DNA from: Candidatus Methanoperedens sp.
GTDB taxonomy: Archaea > Halobacteriota > Methanosarcinia > Methanosarcinales > Methanoperedenaceae
Assembly (NCBI GenBank): GCA_027460585.1
Contig: JAPZAP010000132.1
Span: 1-41,703 of the forward strand
Direction of reading: 5' to 3'
DNA length: 41,703 bases
Under the pieces are notes generated by a model, which saw nothing but the letters and a program-made list of their open reading frames with translations, did not search any database and was not told the origin of the DNA. The translations under genes were made by a program, and so were the position numbers. Shown one piece after another: positions 7,969 to 14,645 of this stretch. Position 1 is the stretch's first letter, and each line of letters begins with the position of its first letter.

Positions 7969-9021
7969 ATGAATGCGCAAACAACATTAGTCCTGATCTC
8001 AATATTAGGCGTAGGACTATTTGCCCTCCCTCAAACAACGGCTTTGTTTTCGGGACAACATAGTTTTGTCAATATTGACGCAACAGGAAACCAAATCGAC
8101 TGTGTAAAATGTCACGGCGATGTAAATGCTGAATTAACATCTGTAGCTTCAGCACCACATGTAGCGTTTACATGTGAAATGTGTCACAGGATTGAACCGG
8201 GTAAAGCCAGCGGTGATTCCTTGATATATTCATTGGCATATTCAGATGGTACAAACAACAGAACGCTGGTCATGTCTGAAACAGATTTCCAATCGGGACT
8301 GTTCCCAGCAAGTATTCCAAACAATGGTACAGTGACAATTGCCGGAGCACTCGCTTTCGCAGTCAGTAACAGCAATAATCCAGCTTTCATTGGAAACCTT
8401 ACACCAATTCTGAGTCATGGTTCTCCAGCAGAAGCATCACCAATAGAGTTACTGAATGCAGACGGTACACCAAAGGATACTAACAATGCAACCAAGTACA
8501 CTGGTGTGAGACTGTCCAAAGTAACAGCAGGACAGTGGAACATGACAGGAGCATACCCTGCAATTATACTTGATGGCCTCGGCTCAGAAGTAGTCAACCC
8601 CGGTACATCATACCACGCAGCATCCCTTGTATCATGCATGGAATGCCACGCAGGAGAAGCACCCCCAGGTCATGAGCAAGGCGACCTTTCAGACTGCTCG
8701 AACTGTCACTATGGCGGCGGTTCAATGGGCGGCCAGCAGATGAGAAATCTCTGGGCAGGCGGCTTCGGTCTGACGGCAAAAGCTGGCGACACAGGTGCAA
8801 TTGAAGCACACACCAACTTCCAGACCACAAACGACACGATCACCAGACAGAAGGATAATTCATCAAACGGCGCTTGTGTATCATGTCATACCCACGTCGC
8901 AGTGGACATTACCTACAGGAAGCCTGCGACCTATAAGTTCAATGCCAACGTCACCTCTGGAACATGGGGCGTCGGCGGATTCTCTGCAACAGGAGAAGTA
9001 ATATCGAACAGCACAGGTTGA
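7969..9021 (+). CDS. Secreted pentaheme c-type cytochrome, sequon-rich
   Basis: A 350-residue exported protein with a signal peptide (TLVLISILGVGLFALPQTTA). It has five CXXCH heme sites (CVKCH, CEMCH, CMECH, CSNCH, CVSCH), two near the N-terminus, two in the middle and one near the C-terminus. Many additional histidines near heme sites (GQHSF, APHVAF, SYHAAS, PPGHEQ, EAHTNF) suit bis-His ligation. At least nine N-X-S/T sequons occur, suggesting heavy surface glycosylation. There is no C-terminal membrane anchor. I start at the ATG at 7969; an in-frame GTG at 7957 overlaps the ribosome binding site. It is separated from the next gene by a terminator-like hairpin, as for an abundant structural subunit. 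Archaeal extracellular cytochrome filaments are known from Pyrobaculum and Archaeoglobus; membership here is inferred, not shown. Confidence 0.9.
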   Translation: MNAQTTLVLISILGVGLFALPQTTALFSGQHSFVNIDATGNQIDCVKCHGDVNAELTSVASAPHVAFTCEMCHRIEPGKASGDSLIYSLAYSDGTNNRTLVMSETDFQSGLFPASIPNNGTVTIAGALAFAVSNSNNPAFIGNLTPILSHGSPAEASPIELLNADGTPKDTNNATKYTGVRLSKVTAGQWNMTGAYPAIILDGLGSEVVNPGTSYHAASLVSCMECHAGEAPPGHEQGDLSDCSNCHYGGGSMGGQQMRNLWAGGFGLTAKAGDTGAIEAHTNFQTTNDTITRQKDNSSNGACVSCHTHVAVDITYRKPATYKFNANVTSGTWGVGGFSATGEVISNSTG

Positions 9022-9041
9022 ATAAAGTAAGATACAATCGG

Positions 9042-9070
9042 GATGGGTTTATCCCATCTCTTTTTTTTTT
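9042..9070 (+). terminator. Intrinsic-terminator-like hairpin between cytochrome genes
   Basis: GATGGG (9042-9047) pairs with CCCATC (9053-9058) around a TTTAT loop and is followed two bases later by a run of ten T (9061-9070). It sits 20 bases after the stop of the 5-heme cytochrome gene and 25 bases before the next start, so it likely lets the first gene be expressed well above the rest. Confidence 0.65.
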
Positions 9071-9094
9071 AAAAAAACAGGACGGCGAAATCCC

Positions 9095-9664
9095 ATGAAA
9101 AACACAAAACTCAAGATTTCGGTAAGCCTGATTCTAATTATTACATTTCTGACTATCCCGGCACTATCAACAGTGCCGAACAGCCATAAACAATTTATCT
9201 GTAATGATTGCCACAACGGGCGATTCTCTTACGGGGCAGAGGAAACCGGGGATGATTGCGGTAATTGTCACAATTACAGGGATGCAACGAATAAAATGGA
9301 TATTCCAAAACTTGAATCCCAGCATAACCCGAACACCTGTAAAATATGTCATGGGGTCAAAGACTTAAATGTGTTCCACACAATTCACGGGAATGTATCC
9401 GGCTCATGCAAAAGATGCCACGGTGATAACGGCAATGCCATACCTGATAAAAGTATCAATGAGTGTGGTGGATGTCACGGCGGGCAGGTACATGTCATCC
9501 ATAAGGATAACCTCACCCAGATATGCTCAAAATGCCACGGCTCACGCCCGGCATCTGAATCAGCCTCATCGACTAACGAAATGACTGCAGGGATTTATGC
9601 TAAAGTTGTAAATTATAAGCAATTCACGCTTTATGAAATATTTAATCGGATACTATCCTCATAA
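9095..9664 (+). CDS. Secreted hexaheme c-type cytochrome with FTLY C-terminal tail
   Basis: A 189-residue exported cytochrome. Residues 1-26 are a signal peptide with a hydrophobic core (SVSLILIITFLTIPAL). Six CXXCH sites follow (CNDCH, CGNCH, CKICH, CKRCH, CGGCH, CSKCH) in about 110 residues, a dense heme packing like small class III-type cytochromes. Free histidines such as NSHKQF, ESQHNP, VFHTIHG and VHVIHK can be distal ligands. After the last heme a Ser/Thr/Ala-rich linker leads to the tail YKQFTLYEIFNRILSS, which recurs in the cupredoxin-like protein of the same cluster. The role is probably electron relay near the cell surface; the tail may anchor or sort it. Confidence 0.9.
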   Translation: MKNTKLKISVSLILIITFLTIPALSTVPNSHKQFICNDCHNGRFSYGAEETGDDCGNCHNYRDATNKMDIPKLESQHNPNTCKICHGVKDLNVFHTIHGNVSGSCKRCHGDNGNAIPDKSINECGGCHGGQVHVIHKDNLTQICSKCHGSRPASESASSTNEMTAGIYAKVVNYKQFTLYEIFNRILSS

Positions 9665-9764
9665 AACATTTAATAATATTCTCATGAAAAACGCACCTTA
9701 AAGTGTCTGTTAATACAAAATAATAACTTATAACTATTAAGTCAATAAATAAAGGTTGATAAAT

Positions 9765-10217
9765 ATGAAAAAATCTACGGTCTTAATAGCGATCATCGTT
9801 GTCGCGCTCATAATTGGAGCAGTATATGTATCTATAGATAAAATAGAAAGCACACTGAACATCGGTAAACCAGCGTTGAAATTAACGATCTCAACACGTG
9901 TCAACGAATCAGACGGATCGCCAATAATCACAAACATGACCTTCGAGCAAACCCAGGTTATCTATAAAGGTGCTGATTCTCCGGTAGTTTTCCCGGATAT
10001 CAGCGTAATTGCAAGGAACGAATCCTTATTAGCTGATCCCATAAGCTATTGGGCGTCTGAACAACGGGTGGGAGGGAGCGAAAAACACACCCTTACCCTT
10101 GCATTCAGAGACTCTTTCAAACCCAAAACCGGTGATTTACTTATCCTTACGATCCGTTTCACCAGTTACAAAGGGAATATTCTCGGAAAGAATACGGCAT
10201 TCTATGAATGGAAATAA
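9765..10217 (+). CDS. Membrane-anchored beta-rich protein of the cytochrome cluster
   Basis: A protein of 150 residues starting at the ATG at 9765, behind AGGTTGAT; an in-frame TTG at 9756 is less likely. One N-terminal membrane helix (about 6-25, VLIAIIVVALIIGAVYV) is followed by an extracellular domain that looks all-beta (alternating hydrophobic strands such as ALKLTISTRV and LLILTIRFTSY). Three sequons are present and there are no CXXCH sites or cysteines. I do not recognise the family. The 8-heme cytochrome gene starts inside its last codons, a 14-base overlap, which implies coupled translation. It could be an assembly factor or a membrane tether for the conduit. Confidence 0.75.
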   Translation: MKKSTVLIAIIVVALIIGAVYVSIDKIESTLNIGKPALKLTISTRVNESDGSPIITNMTFEQTQVIYKGADSPVVFPDISVIARNESLLADPISYWASEQRVGGSEKHTLTLAFRDSFKPKTGDLLILTIRFTSYKGNILGKNTAFYEWK

Positions 10218-11031
10218 ATATGGAATCTTGCTTGTAGCACTTATAGGAATAATACTGTGGAATACTCCAAGCACAGTATCACTATTAGTTGATTCCCACG
10301 CATTCTATAATGGCAGCGCCCCATGTTCAAAATGCCATGGTGATATTCTGGCGCAGCTTGAAGACTCAGGAAGCGTGAACGCAATGCACCGGAATCTTGA
10401 CGGGGAAAACGGGTGCAGATCATGTCACTCAAACCCTGTCAATATATCGGGCAGGAACGCCACCGAAGACTATCATTCAGCATATAAACCAGAATGCATC
10501 GGGTGTCACCAGAACGTTTCATCTATCAATAACTCTCGGGAAGCACACTTGCTTATTGTCAGTGAGGCGAATAAGTCCTCACAAAATCTTGGACTGAACG
10601 AAGCGTGTATCATGTGTCATACCACTTTGGTAAGCGAGGTAATAGTACGGAACCGTCTTGTATTCCCGTTCGAGAATGACAGCGTTGCAGCGAACGGGTC
10701 GGTGGAATATAACGGCACATACACTACCACTATCTCAAATCCGGGACCAACAGGGCTCCACAATTTCAATAGCGGAGTCCAATGCATTATGTGCCATGCC
10801 CCGGTTCAAGATATAATAAGCCAGGACCGTGTGCCATATTCAAATCATAGTGTCCTGGCATGCAAAGATTGTCACAGGAATACGACCTCAAGTCCGCAAG
10901 AATTTCATGCAGCAAAGATAGTATATTGCAGTGATTGCCACGACCTGGGCGCTCATCAACCATTATTATCAAGGGATTGCAACAAGTGCCATGAATCTCA
11001 CGGCGGTTTGAAAGCGAACTGGAGCGAATGA
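10204..11031 (+). CDS. Secreted octaheme c-type cytochrome, sequon-rich
   Basis: A 275-residue protein started at the ATG at 10204, because the signal peptide (KYGILLVALIGIILWNTPST) begins there; the longer open frame overlaps the previous gene. It has eight CXXCH sites (CSKCH, CRSCH, CIGCH, CIMCH twice, CKDCH, CSDCH, CNKCH) and about twelve N-X-S/T sequons. Its N-terminal heme module (SHAFYNGSAPCSKCHGD) resembles that of the 5-heme cytochrome (QHSF followed by CVKCHGD), so the two probably share ancestry. There is no membrane anchor at the C-terminus, which ends NWSE. It is translationally coupled on both sides. It may extend or cap the electron path. Confidence 0.9.
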   Translation: MNGNKYGILLVALIGIILWNTPSTVSLLVDSHAFYNGSAPCSKCHGDILAQLEDSGSVNAMHRNLDGENGCRSCHSNPVNISGRNATEDYHSAYKPECIGCHQNVSSINNSREAHLLIVSEANKSSQNLGLNEACIMCHTTLVSEVIVRNRLVFPFENDSVAANGSVEYNGTYTTTISNPGPTGLHNFNSGVQCIMCHAPVQDIISQDRVPYSNHSVLACKDCHRNTTSSPQEFHAAKIVYCSDCHDLGAHQPLLSRDCNKCHESHGGLKANWSE

Positions 11032-11723
11032 CGATGGACCTGACCTACAAAGGAACAGATATATCAGTAGGGCTTATTGTATCTGGAATTGTCCTGATCC
11101 TCCTTGCAGTATTCTATCTCTACAAAAAAGAGAACAGGATAATAATCGGTCTGATAGCTTCACAACGCAAACCCCGCCGTGCAGAATTGAAGCAAGATAC
11201 GACTGGAAAAGACTGGATGCTGTTCGTAATCGTTCTTGCCATGGTCGTCATCCTTGGTTTAAAATTGGTCTCACCTATAGTCATTGTTTCAGACTCGATG
11301 AAACCGGAATTTCAACGGGGGGACTTGATTATCGTCCAATCTGTATTTTTGAAACCAGAAGTTGGCGATATCATCACGTTCAATGTAAAAACCAATATTA
11401 ATGATATAAGCCACAGGGTAATAAGCATAAGCAACAGCGCAATAATAACAAAAGGCGATAACAATCCCAGAAAAGACGATTATGCCACGACACAGAAAGA
11501 TATTAAAGCCAAGGCCATCCAATTCAATAACCACCCGCTTGTAATAAAGACCCTGGGTGCACTGTTTATCATTGATTATTCGAAACAGGGCATTATATAT
11601 AAATTCGGAGACCAGTTCACTTTCCTGCAGAAGCTTTCAGCTACCATAAAATCCTGGGGAATAGTAATAACGATACTCTCACTACTAGGATATGTCATGA
11701 TGATGCAGAGGAAAAGACGATGA
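11028..11723 (+). CDS. Signal peptidase I, archaeal Sec11 type
   Basis: A 231-residue S26 family signal peptidase. The catalytic set is visible: nucleophile S90 in VSDSMKPEFQRGD, H129 in ISHRVI and aspartates in TKGDNNPRKDD (D144, D150). Using His in place of the bacterial Lys is the archaeal/eukaryotic Sec11 pattern. Membrane segments are at about 12-31, 63-83 and 205-226, with the active site outside. It starts by a 4-base ATGA overlap with the 8-heme cytochrome and ends in another with the next gene. A signal peptidase inside a cytochrome operon suggests dedicated processing of these secreted proteins rather than the general secretory function. Confidence 0.9.
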   Translation: MTMDLTYKGTDISVGLIVSGIVLILLAVFYLYKKENRIIIGLIASQRKPRRAELKQDTTGKDWMLFVIVLAMVVILGLKLVSPIVIVSDSMKPEFQRGDLIIVQSVFLKPEVGDIITFNVKTNINDISHRVISISNSAIITKGDNNPRKDDYATTQKDIKAKAIQFNNHPLVIKTLGALFIIDYSKQGIIYKFGDQFTFLQKLSATIKSWGIVITILSLLGYVMMMQRKRR

Positions 11724-12601
11724 GCGATCCAGAGATAACAAAAGAACGGGTCAGTAAGCCTAAAGGAAAACTAAAGGTAAAGCTTGCACCGATATCTTCA
11801 ATAAGTTCGATCTTATTAGGCGGCATTATAGCGCTCATCTCTACGTTCTCATTCATAGTGGATATATTTGCGACCCAGAACCCGATAGCACTGTTGATAG
11901 ATATTTTCGTTATGACGATATCTTATTTGACAGTATGGCAGGGAATTTACTATTCTATTCTGGACAGGATAGCAAAAGAAAAAATGGAAGAGCAATGGGA
12001 TTACAGGATTCAGCCGATCCTGAACCTTCTTACGGAGACATCAGGCCGGATTGATTCAATAGAAGAAGAAATTGTCAGAACGAATCATAAGCTGAACACG
12101 ACACTGGATTATTTCATGAGAGATGAAGACATGGACGCATCAAGGACTTTCATTCTCCCAGGGGTATCGTTCAAATTCATTTCGAAGATACTTGTACTGA
12201 TATTCTTTACATTTTCAGCATTGGTGTATGTTTCATCATACCCGCTGGGTATAGTCCATTATTTCATTCTTGCAATCTATCTGTCATGGTGGGTTTTCAT
12301 AACTGCAGAATTCAAGCTCTTTGACAATTCAATTGCATGGACATGGGCGATGGGCCCTATATTGATCATTCCGTCTGTTGGTATCATAATGAGTGCTATA
12401 TACGGGCTTAATATAATGATAGGGATATTGTTCTTAGCAATGCTGGTATATGTGTTTCTTTATTATTCCTGGGCGAGTTTTATTGCAACCGGCTATAAAT
12501 TGATAGACCTGAAACCTGTGATCAGGGAGCTAAAAGAGAAAATAAAGAAAAATAAACAACCGCGTATCAAAAAAGATGAACTCAAGGATATTAGAAAATG
12601 A
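11720..12601 (+). CDS. Polytopic membrane protein of unknown family
   Basis: A 293-residue protein with about six hydrophobic segments (roughly 28-50, 55-80, 148-172, 176-198, 208-232 and 234-256). A charged, likely coiled-coil stretch lies between the second and third (about 85-125, with EETSGRIDSIEEEIVRTNHK-like character), and both ends are basic. I do not recognise the family and see no catalytic motif. The four-base overlaps with the signal peptidase before it and the cupredoxin-like gene after it make co-translation likely. A membrane platform or export partner for the cytochromes is a reasonable guess but only that. Confidence 0.8.
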   Translation: MSDPEITKERVSKPKGKLKVKLAPISSISSILLGGIIALISTFSFIVDIFATQNPIALLIDIFVMTISYLTVWQGIYYSILDRIAKEKMEEQWDYRIQPILNLLTETSGRIDSIEEEIVRTNHKLNTTLDYFMRDEDMDASRTFILPGVSFKFISKILVLIFFTFSALVYVSSYPLGIVHYFILAIYLSWWVFITAEFKLFDNSIAWTWAMGPILIIPSVGIIMSAIYGLNIMIGILFLAMLVYVFLYYSWASFIATGYKLIDLKPVIRELKEKIKKNKQPRIKKDELKDIRK

Positions 12602-13362
12602 GCAGGAAGATAATTTTTCTGGTATTAATATTACTGATATTTTCTTCATTTCCAGTCGCAGGTGAGGTGTACGTGGTATTTACTGATCGAGAATTCGGAT
12701 TCTGGGCTGTCAGGTCAAACAATATAAACCACACGCTCAATTACTCTGGCAAGACCCTGAACATCAAAACAGGAGATTCTGTAGATTGGATGAATATGGA
12801 CACCGAAGGCGAGAGAATCACGATAGTGAGCGATAACGTCCTATGGGAAGGCGGCAAGGCTTTGGGGAGCACAGGAAATAAGTTCAGGTTCACTTTTAAC
12901 AGTTCCGGTGATTATAGATTTCATCTCGTCGAGAACACGAGAGTAAAACTGAATTTGTCAAATTACACTAAGAATCAAACAACAACCACGACCGTAACAT
13001 ACGAGGATGATGATGGCGAGCTTCATACGATCACAATCGACAGGGTCGATAACGACAAACTCAAAGATGCAATGAGCACTGAACAGTATAATTCTCAGCA
13101 GCAGACAATTCGAGTAACCGGCCCCACCATCGGGAACGGGACATATCCTATAAAAACCGCACAACTAACACAATCATTTTCACAATTCAAAGCAGCTATT
13201 CGTCCTGCGATACAGGTTAATGCCCGGCCAACCTCAACACCAGCAGCATCGGTCACCCAGGCGGAGGCAGCGGGATTTGCTCCCAAGCCTATGGAAAGTT
13301 ATCAGGAATTCACATTATATTCAATTTTAAAAAGATGGATGGATATAATTATTAGTGGTTGA
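12598..13362 (+). CDS. Secreted cupredoxin-like protein with FTLY C-terminal tail
   Basis: A 254-residue exported protein. A signal peptide (FLVLILLIFSSFPVAG) is followed by a plastocyanin/blitz-like beta domain at about 22-120: KTGDSVDWMNMD, ITIVSDN and KFRFTFNSSGDYRFHL follow the cupredoxin strand pattern. The protein has no cysteine at all, so a type 1 copper site cannot form. Seven sequons are present. A Thr/Pro/Ala linker (about 200-230) leads to the tail YQEFTLYSILKRWMDIIISG, sharing Y-x-[EQ]-FTLY-x-I-x-x-R with the 6-heme cytochrome. It is the last gene of the overlapping block. A structural or adhesive surface role is more likely than electron transfer. Confidence 0.8.
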   Translation: MSRKIIFLVLILLIFSSFPVAGEVYVVFTDREFGFWAVRSNNINHTLNYSGKTLNIKTGDSVDWMNMDTEGERITIVSDNVLWEGGKALGSTGNKFRFTFNSSGDYRFHLVENTRVKLNLSNYTKNQTTTTTVTYEDDDGELHTITIDRVDNDKLKDAMSTEQYNSQQQTIRVTGPTIGNGTYPIKTAQLTQSFSQFKAAIRPAIQVNARPTSTPAASVTQAEAAGFAPKPMESYQEFTLYSILKRWMDIIISG

Positions 13363-13391
13363 AGGACAGAGAAATTTGGGAACGAGATGGT

Positions 13392-13445
13392 ATGAGTGAG
13401 AATGCTTTTTATGATTTCATTAAACGATATTCAAAAGAAAAATAA
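13392..13445 (+). CDS. Possible 17-residue micro-ORF
   Basis: An ATG-started frame encoding MSENAFYDFIKRYSKEK lies 30 bases after the cupredoxin-like gene. The peptide is charged with one amphipathic turn. There is no strong ribosome binding site, and it could be a gene-end remnant. Listed only because it fills the gap before the convergent gene. Confidence 0.2.
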   Translation: MSENAFYDFIKRYSKEK

Positions 13446-13553
13446 AGTGGTTTAAAAGACAAATCAAAAAAAAAACCGAGAAATCCAAATCATAGTTTGA
13501 AATTGATGAAGTAAAAATCATCATCAAGAGGGCTCAAAACGATCGAGGAAGAA

Positions 13554-14081
13554 TCAGAAGTCTTCAACCTGATTTTGAGAATTATAACGGTCCATATAAC
13601 TTCCGACTTCTGTCAGCAATAATGTCAAAATTATGAATATGGCTATTATTTCCTCAGGAGCTTCGTGTATAAAACCATTAAGCATGTTCAGGTTTGCATT
13701 GATGGCAAGAACTCCTCCTGCGCAAAGGGCGATCAGGAATCCATTCACTGTCCAGAACGCATGGCCGTTGGTTTTTAATGAAACGATAGAGACTGCAAAT
13801 AATAATGAAAGGGTGAGCCAGATCTTTACTGCAACCATCCCTCCAATGCCCTGTTCCATAAAGACATAGCTCATAAGAGGATTTAATTCAGCACTGGCGC
13901 CGACTTTTTCCATCATGTAGGCAGAAGTGATACCATCCCCCAGCCCGAAAGTCAGGAAGGCGGTAAGAAAAAGGACATGCTGGAAATTCAATTTTCTTAT
14001 TGAAAATATTACGATTAATTTCAAAAGTTCAAGCAGTTCGGCAAAGAATCCTTTTGTTTCATTATTAATATTTTCAGTCAT
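13554..14081 (-). CDS. Small polytopic membrane protein, DUF5658-like
   Basis: A protein of 175 residues using the ATG at 14081, which has an excellent AAGGAGA ribosome binding site at 14091-14097; the frame stays open nine codons further up. There are four hydrophobic segments, at about 33-55, 80-105, 112-135 and 145-165. The pattern GLGDGITSAYMMEKVG followed by AELNPLMSYVF matches DUF5658-type membrane proteins, where an acidic helix face and an E-x-NP motif are typical. Function is unknown. It converges with the cytochrome cluster and is preceded by a palindrome and a TATA box. Confidence 0.7.
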   Translation of the reverse strand: MTENINNETKGFFAELLELLKLIVIFSIRKLNFQHVLFLTAFLTFGLGDGITSAYMMEKVGASAELNPLMSYVFMEQGIGGMVAVKIWLTLSLLFAVSIVSLKTNGHAFWTVNGFLIALCAGGVLAINANLNMLNGFIHEAPEEIIAIFIILTLLLTEVGSYMDRYNSQNQVEDF

Positions 14082-14101
14082 AATAATTTGTCTCCTTGAC
14101 A

Positions 14102-14150
14102 TGTGCAATTATTGCACAATAATCATTATGATACTCAACATATATAAATA
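14102..14150 (-). promoter_or_regulatory. Promoter with palindromic operator for the small membrane protein
   Basis: TGTGCAA (14102-14108) and TTGCACA (14112-14118) form a perfect 7-bp inverted repeat with a 3-base spacer. On the minus strand a TATA-like tract (14141-14150) lies about 25 bases upstream of it, so the palindrome covers the expected transcript start. This is the geometry of a repressor operator. Confidence 0.5.
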
Positions 14151-14230
14151 TTATGCAAAAACGCAACAGTTACTTTCAAAACAGGACATTATTTTGTCAA
14201 CCTGACCAAACACAATCTGAGCAAATACAT
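14151..14230 (+). repeat. 80-bp direct repeat, copy A
   Basis: Nearly identical to 14463-14543, starting TTATGCAAAAACGCAACAG and ending with an ACACAATCTGAGCAAAT run. The copies differ at only a few bases by eye. It starts in or just after the TATA tract of the upstream minus-strand gene. No coding potential was recognised. Confidence 0.85.
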
Positions 14231-14289
14231 AGACTGCGATAAGTGCCATTGTAAAACCAACAGCTAGAACTTATGGGGCAGTCAAAAAG

Positions 14290-14399
14290 TTTGGTGTTAG
14301 GGCTATCATAAATATTTGAAAATTAAAAACCGCAGATAAACGCTGATAAACGCAGATTTATGATAGCGTATTTACGATTTATAATTTTGTAACACCAAA
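14290..14399. repeat. MITE-like inverted-repeat element between two direct repeats
   Basis: Outer arms TTTGGTGTTA (14290-14299) and TAACACCAAA (14390-14399) are perfect complements. Inner arms GCTATCATAAAT (14302-14313) and ATTTATGATAGC (14356-14367) are also perfect. Between them lies the common CGCAGATAAACG-type dispersed repeat (about 14330-14357). The whole can fold into a long hairpin and has no ORF. It sits almost centrally between the two 80-bp direct repeats. It may be a non-autonomous mobile element. Confidence 0.6.
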
Positions 14400-14462
14400 A
14401 GATTTTACACATACGAACTTACAATATTCCTTTAACTGTAAATCAAATATGTATTTTATTTG

Positions 14463-14543
14463 TTATGCAAAAACGCAACAGTTACTTTCAAACCAGGGCA
14501 TTATTTTGCCAAACCTGACCAAACACAATCTGAGCAAATCCAT
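14463..14543 (+). repeat. 80-bp direct repeat, copy B
   Basis: Second copy of the repeat at 14151-14230, in the same orientation and one base longer. It ends about 100 bases before the bioY start and so borders the bioY promoter. With copy A it brackets the inverted-repeat element. Confidence 0.85.
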
Positions 14544-14591
14544 ATAATCAAATATGTATTATAATTTTTTAGCCCTAAGAATTCATGCGAT

Positions 14592-14641
14592 TAATTTATA
14601 TGGATTGTCAACCTAACTGAAAAAAAGTTAACAATCGGTGA
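14592..14641 (+). promoter_or_regulatory. bioY promoter with BirA-like inverted repeat
   Basis: A TATA-like TAATTTATAT (14592-14601) is followed by ATTGTCAAC (14604-14612) and GTTAACAAT (14627-14635), an inverted repeat with one mismatch and a 14-base spacer. The half-sites resemble the biotin regulator BirA signal (TTGTAAAC / GTTTACAA type), though the spacing is two or three bases shorter than the consensus I know. The ribosome binding site GGTGA (14637-14641) follows directly. Biotin-dependent repression of bioY is plausible. Confidence 0.45.
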
Positions 14642-14645
14642 AAAT

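Noticed and set aside
10099-10203. 35-residue N-terminal extension of the 8-heme cytochrome
   Set aside because: It overlaps the preceding gene and would bury the signal peptide; the ATG at 10204 places the signal peptide at the N-terminus.
14151-14543. Insertion sequence with transposase
   Set aside because: The repeats and inverted arms are present, but there is no ORF of transposase size between or beside them.
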